DNA from: Dermatemys mawii | Taxonomy: Eukaryota; Chordata; Testudines; Dermatemydidae | DNA length: 64,000 bases | Direction: 5' to 3' | NCBI GenBank assembly: GCA_007922305.1 | Contig: ML677326.1 | Location: 51,376,677 to 51,440,676, forward strand | Part shown: positions 12,901 to 23,814 of the stretch, piece after piece | How the letters are laid out: each line of letters begins with the position of its first letter | Numbering within the stretch: position 1 is the stretch's first letter | Made by a program: the position numbers and the translations under genes | Notes under the pieces: model-generated | Told to the model about the DNA's origin: nothing | Seen by the model: only the letters and a program-made list of their open reading frames with translations | Databases searched by the model: none

Positions 12901-13100
12901 TTATTTTGAAATTTTAAAAGGGGTTTGTTGTTTATTTTTTTTGCAAAACATGTCTGCTTTCTGTGGGAGATGAGTGTTCATTGTAAAATAGTTTAGCTAA
13001 TAAAACAAACACTTTGGCCAAAATAACTAGTTTTGAGAAAGTCAACATTTTCCCAGGGGAGGGTGTCTGTGAATATGCATGCATGTGCATTTGTAATATG
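9961..13100. other. Mostly unique AT-rich sequence; one possible ancient repeat
   Basis: No exon was recognised over about 3.1 kb. Around 10,425-10,530, 'tacaaatacaaggaaaaaag' and 'ctgaagattttacaatcgag' resemble a heavily worn copy of the ancient interspersed repeat seen more clearly at 38,171-38,285. The remaining frames, such as 12,099-12,359 (-), are under 90 codons and motif-free. Confidence 0.45.
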
Positions 13101-13109
13101 TGTGCTTCC

Positions 13110-13770
13110 TGGTGGATTTCATTAGCCTTAGAGGGTCACTGTGAGCCTCCATGTAGTCCTTCTCTCTCTAGAGGCAACAGTCACAGTCTATTGAGCCATT
13201 TTCATCATAAGCCAGCTCCTTTGGACAGTCTCTGTTGTCTCCCAGTCTCAGTGATTAATTGGGGTGGGGGAAAGTTGGGGGGAGAGGTAGGGCCCACCCT
13301 CTACTCCGGGGCTCCAGCCCAGGGACCTAATAGTATCAGCTATGGTAGCTGGCCTTTTTGAAACATGATGCATAGATATCCGTGGACCACTTCCTCACAG
13401 CAGCCCCCATTTTCTCAATATCTACTTCACCCTTACCCCAGGGGCTCCTTTCTTGTGTCTGATATGGTTTGTACTGCTCTATTTCTCCCACAAAGCGGCT
13501 TCCTCCTACAGCTCCTGACACACGTGCCCACCTGACTAATAGGGAGACTCTTAATTAGTTTCGCCAGCCCCTGACTGGCTTCAGGTGTCCCAATCAACCT
13601 AGCTGTCTTCCCTGCTTTCTGGAAAGATTTTAAATGGCCCCAGGTGTTTTAATTGACCTAGAGCAGCTGCCATTTGCTTATCCTGGTTACAGGGATTTGT
13701 TTAGCCTGTGGCTAATATATCTGTCTCCCACTATTTTACTGTAGCCATCTGGCCTTGCCCTGTCACTATA
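13110..13770. mobile_element. LTR-like retroelement fragment
   Basis: A block locally richer in G+C contains 'cttcaggtgtcccaatcaac', 'ggccccaggtgttttaattg' and 'ctaatatatctgtctcccac'. I recognise this as an abundant testudine LTR-type repeat, from memory only. No TG/CA ends or duplication could be fixed, so it looks truncated. The 115-codon plus-strand frame at 13,014-13,361 enters this block and has no domain. A DNA-transposon origin is not excluded. Confidence 0.4.
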
Positions 13771-16619
13771 TATATATGTCCAGCTTTCTAACCAGTTCTA
13801 CTTTTTAGCCTCTCCCCATCCCAAATGTACCAAAGTACATTCTACATTGATGACCAGGTGCTACTTGCCAAATTTGAAGTTTTATATCCAATCTGCTTTT
13901 GATGATCCAAGTGCAAAGCATCCCATAAAGTCTTCTTAAAGCATGATTAGTAACCCATTCTTGATAACTCAAAAATAGCTGAATACTTTCCCCCCAAAAC
14001 TTCACAAGATAAATTCTCAGATATAAGATGTTTCATCCAGGAAGCAACTGTAACAAATGTCTTAGGAGAAAAGTGTCTTCTTAACTATTACTGTAGCGCC
14101 ATGCTAGTGACCCAAAACTACAATGTGCATTATGAATGTCAATACTATTTTTGCAATTATATAAACATCTTGTTATATTGTGAGATCCAAGTATGTAAGG
14201 GAAACAACACACTGTAATGCCTCAAAACCTCTTACTCCAGGACACTTTAATATTGGACAAGTTTCATATGATTCCATACCCATATAAAAGTGGCTGATTT
14301 AGAAAATTCCAAACCCAGTACTCTATGCAATTACCACAGACTTTTTACTACTTTAGGCACAATTAGACATATTCAGCCTTTAGAGTATCCCAGTGAGATA
14401 ATGTATGGAGGAAAAGCTCAATTATTCATCCACAGATGCAGCAAATAGTAATAAACCCATTCTTTCAAAAACCGAACTGAGTCATTTGCGCATCCATATT
14501 TAAGATTATGGAATGTAAGGACCATATCGGTACAAGATTTGGTGGACATGTTTGGGATAAACACATTTATAAACTTGCCATATGTCCTTTTGATTACTAT
14601 TCTGATGAATCTTTGAGCTTCATTAGAATTTCTCTCTCAGGGAGCTGAAGAACATGAAACACATGAATCACAAGCAAAATTTGCTAAGGATAACAGTTGT
14701 CCCATGAAATACTTAGATTTTAGGGACATAGTAGCTTCTTTTGGGCAATAAATTACAAGTTTTATGAAAGTACTTATATGGTAAGTATGTAACCATTAAT
14801 GAACTATTTCATTTGCCCAATAGCTCAGTAACTTAGTTATAAGAGTTTAAAATGCATTTTCTAGCATAAACTGAGAAGTTATAAGCCATGATCTGGTCCT
14901 GTGTACTTTTTTACTATATCTGTGATATAGTAATTTGTACTATCAATCTTTATGGAAAACTTTTTAGTTGTAGCAGTCATGTATGGGAATATATGCAAAA
15001 CTCTTTCAAAACCACAAGTCTCACAGAACGACTGGTAACAGTTTACAGGTATAAGAGAGCAAATATGGAATAGATGTTTGGGCATGAGAGGCTATTCCAG
15101 GAACATTCCATGTTTTTGGGTTGGTTGTTTTTTTTTTATTTTTGCTTGAAGTATCTCACATTCAGTTTTGAAAATTTTCCAGGAGACAGAAGCAGCTTTG
15201 CTATAAAGGGGGAAAAAAACAGCACCATACCCATCAGTTCCAAGGCCACAAAAAGGGGCTAAAATCTTTGTTTTAAGTACCACTACAGACTATTTCATGT
15301 GAGTCTGTAATGCCATCTAGGGCCTTTGCTGCTGATCTTGAGATATGTTGACCATAATTACAGTTAATCCTGAACTATTTTGCTTCTATGTGCAATGTAT
15401 ACAAGTGCTAAATATGTGATAATTGCAATGTGTTCTATCCTCTTATATGGGACTAAGATGCTGAATTATTATTATGGGTGGGGGGAGTGCTAGTGGAATT
15501 AAAACAAATGTAATATCATCTAGCTGCCACAGATTAAATAGAACATTTTGCTGCATTTGCATTCCTCAGGCTACCTGCCAGCAAATGAGAGAAGAAAAAA
15601 TCATAGCTGTATAGAAAAGTTATGCACACAAATCTCATTATTTGTATTTAGCAGCTACTAAACATATTCTTGCACTATGTGAAATAATTATGCCAACAGC
15701 TACGAACTCTTTTAGTTCTAATCTCTAATTTGAGACTTTTCAATAGCCTCTGAAAACTGCACAAAATCTACATATTCATCTTCCAAAGGGAATATCATGA
15801 TTTAGATTTATTATATTTTGCAACTGTCAACAGAATAATAAAAAAATCTTTCAGTATTTTTCTAAGCCCAGACTAGATCTCAGATGTGAGCTGCAAGCAA
15901 TTTTTGATGGTAATATTTTGCTGAAGGCCTTTAGAGGTGCAGCTGCTGCATATTTGGCAATGCCATCAGGAGGCTCAGGTTGAGATTCGAAGGTCCTGGT
16001 AATACAAACTGTATATAAGACTTCATTTTTCAAGGGAATCACTGACAGCAGCTCATTGTTAGCTTTAAATATGTAATCTAATAAAATCATGAGCCAAAGC
16101 AAGTGATATGTATACTTGTTACTTTGGGGAAATTGTTTCATGGTTTATTGTGTATGGAGGCAGAAACAGGCATTTTGTAAAGTCCTGAAACTTGAAATGA
16201 AACCAAAGGTCTTAACAGTTTTCTAGCTTGAAATTTTCATAATCTGGTTAACATTTTCAGTATAAAACATTGAGCTCAATCTGATGCCAAGTGTAGAGAA
16301 AGAGTTATGTGTATTAATTTTTATAAATATCACACACAGGTTACTTGTGAGAAACAATGGGGAGAGCAATTAATTGAGGAATGCCCCTAGCTCAAACCAG
16401 GCTAGTAAGTTTTTTTCTCCCCAGAGCTGAGCCTAGGACAAAAGACATATTAAGCTATTTAAGAACACCAGGCCTACACAGGAAGGGGGTCTTGAGTGGG
16501 TGAACAATACCTGTCAGAAGGTGGCGGGAGACATTGACAAAGACACATAGAAGGAGTCAGAGATTACAGGAGAGCCATCTTCTTCTCCCAACCTAGATAT
16601 GCTGGTGACTGGGCTTTAT
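13771..16619. other. Unique sequence, no gene seen
   Basis: About 2.8 kb without recognisable exons or repeats. Opposed overlapping frames at 14,879-15,085 (-) and 14,888-15,073 (+), and at 15,074-15,262 (+) and 15,092-15,283 (-), are all 61-68 codons. The minus frame at 15,851-16,141 has 96 codons and no motif I know. Confidence 0.5.
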
Positions 16620-16903
16620 GATGTTTTTAAGTCGGCAGGTCTGATAATGTATATCTAAGAGATTTAAAGGAGCTGGCTGAGGATATCATTGGAACATTAA
16701 TATTGATTTTTAAATAAATATTGGAACACTGGGGGAGTTCCAGAAGACTGGAAGAAGCCTAATGTTGTGCAAATATTTAGAAAGGGTTATTATAATCTAG
16801 TCAATATGACATCAATCCCAGGCAAGATAGTGGAGTAGCTCAGTGGGGCTAGACTAATAAAGAATTAAATGGGGTGGGGATAATATAATTAACTCCAGTC
16901 AAC

Positions 16904-17290
16904 ATGGCTTATGAAAAAACCCATTCTGTCATACTAACAGTATCTATTTGTGATGAGATTACAAATTTGGTTGGTAAAGGTAATAGTGTTGATGTAATAT
17001 TAATATTCTTGGATATCTGTAAGGTGTTAGATTTGGTACTGCACAACATTTTCATTAAAAAAAACCTAGAGAGAGAGATAAAATTAACATGGCACACATT
17101 AAATGGATTAAATGCTGGCTAACTGATAAGTCTCAAAATATAATTATAACTGGTATGATTCTAGTGGGGTACTGCAGGGATCTGTTCTTGACCCTATGCT
17201 ATTTAGTATTTTAATCAATGATCTGGAAGCAAATATAAAATGATCAGTGATAAAGTTTGTAGATGACAGAAAAATTGGGGGATTCATAAA
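16904..17290 (+). pseudogene. CR1 reverse transcriptase palm relic
   Basis: This is part of the CR1 ORF2 RT domain. Palm motif A is recognisable as 'FLDICKVLDLVLHN' (family pattern LDFSKAFDTVPH, both aspartates kept). After a frame change, motif C appears near 17,257 as 'KFVDDRKIGG' (family FADDTKLGG), keeping the DD pair with A to V before it. Between them 'tctagtggggtactgcaggg' encodes the remnant of the G(V/I)PQGSVLGP block. Several stops and frameshifts make it inactive, and the endonuclease domain is missing. Confidence 0.8.
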
Positions 17291-17342
17291 TAATGAAGAA
17301 GACAGGCACTGATACAGAACTATCTGGACTGCTTGGTAAACT

Positions 17343-18225
17343 GACTCATAGACTTTATGGTAAGAATTGGCTAGTCAGAAGCATCTAGTCTTATCGCCTG
17401 CACATTTCAGCCCACAGAACCTCACCCACCTGCTCCAGTAATAGACCCATAACCTCAGTTTCACCTATGTTACTGGCAGGACTATCTTTCCTCTTCATGT
17501 CCAATAACCTCTGTTGTTCCTTTCCCCATTGCCTTCTTCTTTCTTACTTTATTTTTCTCCTGCTCATTAGTAGAATCAGCCATGGAGATTACATGAGCAT
17601 CTCCTAACCATCTTTCCTGAATTCCTAATTGAAATCTCTTTTAATCAGTTGTGCCAACTCCTTCCCTATTCAGGGTGGAGGCCATCTCATGAGAACACTC
17701 CCCTCTCTAGGAATGCTTCCCAGTGGTCAAACATTTCAAAGTCCTCTTTATAGCACAATTGCCTGATCCATCTGTTGATCATCATAATCTTGCCTTGCCT
17801 TTCATATCATCTTCTGGGGACAGAAAGAAGCCCCCTGAAGAGCACGTGACACTCAATTTCTTTAAGCTTCTTCCCCAGTCTGGCCGAATCTCCCTTGATG
17901 CATTCCAGTGGGAATCTAGCGGTATCATTTGTTCCCACATGAAGGACAACTCTTTCCTGCTCCCATTAGGGCCTTCTTCAGCCTCAGTTCCACCACCCTC
18001 TATCAGAGCTCCCAGCATACAGCACACTCTTCTGTTATCCATATCGGTTTCGGTGACATGTCTGTTCTTTTTAGTAGGGAGTTCCCAATCACATTGACCT
18101 ACCACTTTCTGCTGTTGGTGCAATTCTCTGGCCTTTTTGCTTCTATGATTTCTGGCTGCAAGAACTCCTGGCTTTTGCTCAGACTGGCTGTCTTCTGAAC
18201 AAACATTTTGCAAACAAACATTCTG
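17343..18225 (-). mobile_element. Antisense CR1-type fragment nested in the sense CR1
   Basis: The left edge (17,343-17,475) is the antisense of a CR1 3' terminus: 'catagactttatggtaagaa', 'gaagcatctagtcttatcgc', 'cagaacctcacccacctgct'. The same terminus occurs in sense orientation at 35,150-35,236. The rest, read on the minus strand, is an ORF1 esterase relic. In a full CR1 about 3 kb of ORF2 should separate these two parts, so the inserted copy is internally deleted or composite. The right junction with the host CR1 is close to 18,225. Confidence 0.65.
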
Positions 18226-18231
18226 ATACAT
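17782..18231 (-). pseudogene. CR1 ORF1 SGNH-type esterase relic
   Basis: Some CR1/L2 LINE clades encode an SGNH-hydrolase (esterase-like) domain in ORF1, thought to help in RNP function or membrane interaction. Here the 149-codon minus-strand frame contains a worn block I sequence, 'DNRRVCCMLGALIEGG' (pattern REVCCLPGARI). In the adjacent frame at about 17,935 lies 'HVGTNDTARF', the block III signature (HVGTND) that contributes to the active site. The later 'SLKKLSVTCSSGGF' corresponds to the R-L-K-x-(V)-x-F-S-G-(I/L)-L strand. The frame switch between blocks and the stops show decay. The assignment rests on motif order, not on a search. Confidence 0.65.
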
Positions 18232-19010
18232 CTAAATATAAATGTATAAATCTAGGAACAAAGAATGTAAGCCATGCTTACAGGATAGGGCTCTCTTTCC
18301 TGAGAAGCAGTGACTCTGACAAAATATTTGGGGGTCATAGTGGATAATCATAATAGTGAACTCCCAGTGTGTCACTGTGGACAAAAGGGTTAAAGTGATC
18401 CTTTGATGCATAGCTAGGGGAATCTCAAGTAGGACTTCAGAGGTTATTTTACTTAAGTATTTAGAACTTGTGTTACTGCTGCTGGAATACTGTCTTGAAT
18501 TCTGTGTCCACTATTTAAGAAGGATGTGAAAAAATTGGAGAGGGTTCAGAGAAGAACCATGAGAATGATTAAAGGAATAGAAAACTTGCCTCATAGTGAT
18601 AGACTCAAAGAGCTCAATCTATTTAGCTTAACAAAGAGAAGAGTGATTTGATTACAGTCTACAAGTAGCTACATGGGGAACAAATATTTAATAATGGGAT
18701 CTTGAGTCTAGCAGAGAAAGGTATAACAGGATCTAATGGCTGATAGTTAAAGCTAGACAAATTCAAATATTGGAAATAAGGAATACATTTTTAATAGCAA
18801 GAGTAATTAGCCACTGGAACAATTTACCAAGGATCATGGTGGCTTTTTCATCACACTGATCATTTTTAAATTAAGATAGCAAAACATTTTAAAAGATATG
18901 CTCTAGGAATTATTTTGTGGAAGTTCATATCCTGTGTTATGCTAGATTTGGTTTGACTAGGTGATCACAATAGACTCTTCTAGCCTTCGAATCTATGAAT
19001 CAATGAACGC

Positions 19011-19996
19011 AATTTACCAAAGCTTCAAGAAAAGATTACGGGTTAGGTAAGTTGAAATATGCATATAGGACTTTATTGTTTTAACCCTTGTCTCTGATTG
19101 CTATGCACTTTTGGATGAATGAATAAATAATGCCTTGTTTTGAACAAGCGGGTTTGGAATCACATTAATCAGCTGCTGTCACAGACTCCCAGAGGAAAAT
19201 AGCTTACAAGTGCCAAACACATTTGGGCTTGTTGGGTTAATACTGTTGTTGAATTAGCAGCTTCAGCTCAGAGATCCAGTCCCAGAATGGTAGGTCTGGG
19301 TGGTCCCATCCCAAGAGGATAAAGGTAGCAAAACCCGTCCCCAAAGAGGGTCAGTAGAGAGAAACTAAAAGAGGTCTAAAGTACAGCGTTTCCTGTAACC
19401 AGGACACCTAGTTAATGCAACATTGCTCTAAGTTAATCCTGTGATCAGAAATTCATAAGGCTACCAACACAAAATTTTGTAACTGAGTTTCTGATACTAA
19501 ACATAATCCTCATAATGTTGGGACCAATTCTGCCAGCCTAGCATAAGTATGAAAGGGTTTACTAATTGTACAGTTCAGTATCTCTCTGTATCCCAATGCT
19601 CTCTACTAATTGTACAATTCAGTCTCTAAAGAAAAGGTGCTAGGTGTCAAAAGGAATAGACCAAACTTGAGTCAGTACAAGGGTTTGTTGAAAGCTGGAA
19701 GGAATAAAATGACAATTCTGCATTGAAATATACAAGATACCAGTTACTTAACAATTTCTATTAATCATGTACTATAACTTGGCAGCACACACTACTCTTG
19801 AACTGAGGCTTTGAGAAACCATTTTTTCTTTGTTCATCATGTGCTGAGACTAGCTGTTTCCCTGAAATCCAAATTTAGAATCATGAAGAAGGAACGATCC
19901 AGCCCAAGTGACATAGAGAAGTACAGGAAAAGTAGTTATCAGAGGTAAAGATAACAGATCGGAAGAATGTTAAACAAGGATAAAAGAAAATTATCA
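19011..19996. other. No gene; weak LTR-like stretch with a 44-bp spaced duplication
   Basis: Near-identical 20-mers 'tactaattgtacagttcagt' (19,560) and 'tactaattgtacaattcagt' (19,604) form a short local duplication. The segment from about 19,178 ('tgtcacagactcccagagga') has the look of an LTR start, but I cannot find a matching end. No coding frame. Confidence 0.35.
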
Positions 19997-20062
19997 TGAA
20001 ATCCTGGCCCTACTGAAGTAAATGGCAACATTCTCATTGACTTCAGTGATCCCAGGTATTCA
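19997..20062. repeat. Imperfect palindromic interspersed repeat
   Basis: The left arm 'tgaaatcctggccctactga' pairs with the right arm 'tcagtgatcccaggtattca' around a roughly 10-bp centre; about 21 of 28 arm positions match. This matches a common sauropsid foldback repeat built from 'aaatcctggccccattgaag', recognised from memory. Related half-sites occur at 57,628-57,700 and 63,790-63,855. Confidence 0.55.
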
Positions 20063-22110
20063 CCCCTGGAGAACAGTGGGAACAGAAAATGAAAAACAAA
20101 CAAACAAAACCAACTAAACATAAGGAAGAAGGAAGACAAGGCTAAGGGAAGATTAATTTTTCTCCAACATTCATGTCAGATGTGGAATATGTTTACATTT
20201 ACAAATGGCATAGAGATCTGTTTTCCTCACATGCACCTTTGAAATGGCTGCCAACACTAAGAGTATCCCCATTGTTTCTGAGAAATATAGGTAAGAATTT
20301 TTCTTGTCTCACCCTGATCCCTGAAGTGACTTCATGAATTAACACATATTTTATAATGATTTACAAATATATAGACAACTGTAAAGTGTTGCAGAAAGTA
20401 CTTTTAATTAATTCCTCTTTTTATCAGGGTCTGCATGATGTGCACAGGGCAAAATTTTGATTCAAAATAGTGATGATACCATTAACAGTGTCTGATTTAT
20501 TTTAAAAGTGTTATTTTGAGGAATACTTAAGACAGAATGCAGGCAATGTCAGTATGCAGATCAGAATCAGTCAAATGATCATGATTTATTATTCCACATC
20601 AAAGGCAGATAACTGATAAAATCCATAATTCATTGTAACGGTGTCACAGTTGACAATGGCGAAAAAATCATTGTTTATACTTTGATAATTCAGATGTGTA
20701 ATTTATTGGTTCTAAAATATAACATTGTAAAATGAGTCACAGGGTACCATACTATATCAACAATAAAAAGTCTAATTAAGTGTACAGATCAATGCTCTGA
20801 AAATATACATCAGAATTATATACAGTACTTATGTTATCCTATGCAATCTTACTTGCAACAAACTTCTAACATGTTAAATTTTAGTAAAATTGCCACTGAA
20901 AATCTGCCTGGGTCAGCAGCATAATCTAGATCACTATGAGCTCACCAGCTCTCTTACAAAACTTTGCCTACTGAGTATGTAATTAATCTGCCATGTTATG
21001 GAACCCTAAAGAAAAACATACCTCATCTCCTAAGCCACGTATGAATCATCTTTGATTTTTTTGTATAGTGTGTAAAATGTAAAGGTTTAGAAGCATAAGT
21101 CAGAAAAGATCATTTTAGACTCAGTTCAAAAAAGAAGGAGGAACACTCTTCGTGCATGCTGTTCATACCCTTCTTTGGAGATGGGGCTGGTTTATTTATG
21201 TTTTGATCATGTGTGATGAAGGCAAAAATAGCACCCTGGAAAAGGGAGTTAAAATTTACCACCTGAGATTACAACATTGATGAATTCTATTTTATTCCTC
21301 TGGGGCAGAAATTTTTTAAAAAATCTAATGTGATGCTTTCAGAGTTCAGCATTAAGAAAAGAAGCCAATTCCTGATGTAAGACAAGATCATAACAGAATG
21401 TTAGCTTTTTAAGGAGGAAAATAGCACATGCTGGCCCTCCTCCTCCTGAGTCAACAGATCCGTATACAGTTAAGGCAAGAGGGGCTCTTATAGGTGGCAT
21501 CTCCCTGAGGAGAGGTAAAACTGAGATCCTGATTACTCAGTCATAAAATCCCCTGAACCTTTCAAATGGATTGAGGTTCTAGTCCAAACACCATGCCCTG
21601 TTTCCAGACTGAAAAGTTACATTCTGCCGGTTCATGTTCAATTTCTCTCATCTGCATTTTTCAGTTAGGCTCATTATCATGTTATCTGAACCCTTCAGGA
21701 AGTGTGTTTCCCCAGGCTGTTTCATTTGGCTACATTAGCCCTTTTCTGCTTCTCATTTTATTAAGATCTAATGCAAAATGTGTTCATCTATACTGAAATC
21801 CTGATTTCCCAGCAGCAAGGGGTTAATTCCAAGTAGAACTGCTTGTAAAAATTTGCTGCACTGACATAATTATTTAAATCGATATATATTGCACTTTGGT
21901 TACAAGTAAGTGCTAAATTGAGACACTTCCCTAAGATGAGCAGCTGAAGTGTGGCTGGAAGCCAAGTGTACATACTGTGGAAATATTTTTTTCTTAACCA
22001 GCCTATTTAAACATACTACCGTATATGAGGCTTCATGAATCCAGATGTGAGTAGTTCAATATAGCTGCAATTTGAAAATCTGAATTGATCCAAATATTTG
22101 CCTGGTGGTA
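20063..22110. other. Unique AT-rich sequence, no gene seen
   Basis: About 2 kb without recognisable coding or repeat features. Small frames at 21,593-21,796 (+) and 21,788-21,973 (-) are 61-67 codons and unremarkable. Confidence 0.5.
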
Positions 22111-22119
22111 ACTGTGAAC

Positions 22120-22314
22120 AGCTTGCTCCGGGCACCAGCAGCACAAGCATCTGCCTTGGGGTGCCCTTAGTAAGGGGTGGCATTCTGTCCATGGTTGGGT
22201 GGTGCGAGGTTTTTTTTGTGGGTTTTTTTGCTCAGACATTTGGACGGCAGGAGTCCAAGAGGATTTGTTTGTTTGTTTTTGCTTGGGGCGGCAAAAATGG
22301 TAGAGCTGGCCCTG
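22120..22314. mobile_element. DNA-transposon (hAT-like) right-end fragment
   Basis: The segment ends 'gcttggggcggcaaaaatgg' followed by 'tagagctggccctg', which reads inverted as a CAGGGCC-type terminus common to hAT elements. Poly-T tracts precede it. The left end is missing, so no target duplication can be tested. The 125-codon plus-strand frame at 22,098-22,475 crosses this end and is a chance frame. Confidence 0.4.
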
Positions 22315-23040
22315 TAACTGTGGGAAATCAGATCTGCCCTTTCACTCCTCTCATATGTCACTCTTTATCCCACTGTTCCCCCAAAGTGACTCCTTGTCTC
22401 TGTCCTTCCAATCTCTTCTGGAATCACCCAAATTTCTACACTACCCCAAAATTTCAAAAAGAATTTTGTTTATAATATTTTACACCATAACTGTGGTCTA
22501 AAGTGTTTTTCATTACTTAGGGGAGAAAAAAAGATGGCACCTTGATAGAATGTGAGCAATCTCATACTTGAGTGTGGATTAATAAAAAACAGCTAACACT
22601 TTATGGCACTTCATTAAATGAAAACTGAGGAGGAGGGAGAAGATAAAAGGAAAAAGATAGGAAAAGACAGAAAGGAAAAACAGTGAAACAAGAAAAAGTG
22701 GAGGGGGGGGGGAAGAATAGTTTAGCTTGTATGATATGGACTAACCAAAAAATATTTTAGAGGGACTTTCATGGAACAAACATTTGCAGCATCTTCCAGG
22801 ACTGCGAGAAGAAGAGTAGATTGCATCTTCTGAAGAGAAGCAATTATTTCCTTCTTACATGAAAGTGGATGCTAAATTTGATTTTCTCTAAGACTGGGGG
22901 TGAATGTGAATCTTTTAAAAATCTCCACAAAATCCTATTGTATAAGGTAAGAGCTGTGAGTCAAGACACTTCTTTTTCCGGATAGGATTGTATGAGATGA
23001 ATCTGGAAAAGGCAAAGTTTAACAGAAAGGGTAGTGATAT
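22315..23040. other. Unique sequence with G9 and purine-rich runs
   Basis: No gene seen. There is a purine-rich tract at about 22,620-22,720 that includes a G-run at 22,704-22,712. Confidence 0.5.
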
Positions 23041-23046
23041 AGGCCT

Positions 23047-23085
23047 GGGTAGCTTCTAAGGGTAGCTTCTAAGGGTAGCTTCTAA
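23047..23085. repeat. Three exact tandem copies of a 13-mer
   Basis: The unit gggtagcttctaa occurs at 23,047-23,059, 23,060-23,072 and 23,073-23,085. The last copy abuts the first base of the Harbinger element, and its final TAA is the left-hand candidate target duplication of that element. Confidence 0.95.
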
Positions 23086-23165
23086 GGCCTGGTCCACACT
23101 ATAAACTTAGGTCAACATAAGGTGTGTTAAGTCAATATAATAAAGTATGTGTCTATGTAACCCAT

Positions 23166-23288
23166 TAGGGTGACCTGATAGCAACTGTGAACAAACGGGA
23201 CCGGGTGTGGGGGGTACTAGGATCCTATATAAGAAAAAGTCCCCAAAATGGGATTATCCCTATAAAAACAGGACATCTGGTCACCCTA
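23166..23288. mobile_element. hAT-type MITE nested in Harbinger, 8-bp target duplication
   Basis: A 123-bp element with near-perfect ends 'tagggtgacc' and 'ggtcaccct(a)'. It is flanked by taacccat (23,158-23,165) and taacccac (23,289-23,296), an 8-bp duplication with one change. It contains the 'cctatataagaaaaagtccc' core typical of a widespread sauropsid MITE. It must be younger than the Harbinger copy it interrupts. Confidence 0.85.
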
Positions 23289-23814
23289 TAACCCACAAAC
23301 TCCTGGGTGTGGTGTTTTGTCCCATCTAGTAACACCGAGACCACTTAGAGAGAGAGAAAGCAATTAATGAGTTTTCTCTACATCCTTAGCTAACATCCTT
23401 TGCTTTTAGCTCATGTGACAGAGGCTCATGCACTAAGCTCCAGAGGTCCCTGGTTCTGGTATCCTGCCCACCAATGACCAGGCGTCTGTCCACATTGTAT
23501 CTACACTTCTGAGTCCCTTCCACCAACCTCAGTGGCCTGTAAAGACTACTTCTGTACTCCACTTCCATGTGAGACGTAATGCTTGATTCAACATCCATGG
23601 GTCAACATGGGGATAGTGTAGGCACCACATTGCGTAATTCGAATGAATTAGCCTTCAGGTGATGTCCGGCTGTGACCACTCTGGAGAGCATTTTCAACTC
23701 CCTTGCATGTCAGCCAGGTAGTCAGGAAATACTGCTCCTCCATTAAATCCCTGGGAATTTTTGAATTTTCATTTTCTGTTTAATCAGTGTGGAGCTCTCT
23801 CCAGAAGAGCTGAT

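Larger units (their letters stand above)
16620..19010 (+). mobile_element. CR1 LINE, sense, interrupted copy
   Basis: Sense CR1 sequence starts near 'aagtcggcaggtctgataat' (16,630) and runs through the RT region to about 17,340. It breaks off, then resumes at about 18,230 with the ORF2 C-terminus ('aaggatgtgaaaaaattgga', 18,519) and the 3' UTR. It ends in the reiterated terminus 'gaatctatgaatcaatgaa' near 19,005. The two parts are colinear in the element, so the 17,343-18,225 block is an insertion. It is 5' truncated and full of stops. Confidence 0.85.

Noticed and set aside
17782..18231. Host hydrolase gene
   Set aside because: The SGNH-type blocks are in shifting frames, inside a CR1, and match the LINE ORF1 esterase arrangement.
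19997..20062. microRNA hairpin
   Set aside because: The arms pair imperfectly (about 21 of 28) and match a common foldback interspersed repeat.
22098..22475. 125-codon plus-strand frame
   Set aside because: It crosses the end of a DNA-transposon fragment and poly-T tracts; no motif.
23047..23085. CRISPR-like array
   Set aside because: The 13-mers are directly adjacent with no spacers, in a vertebrate genome.
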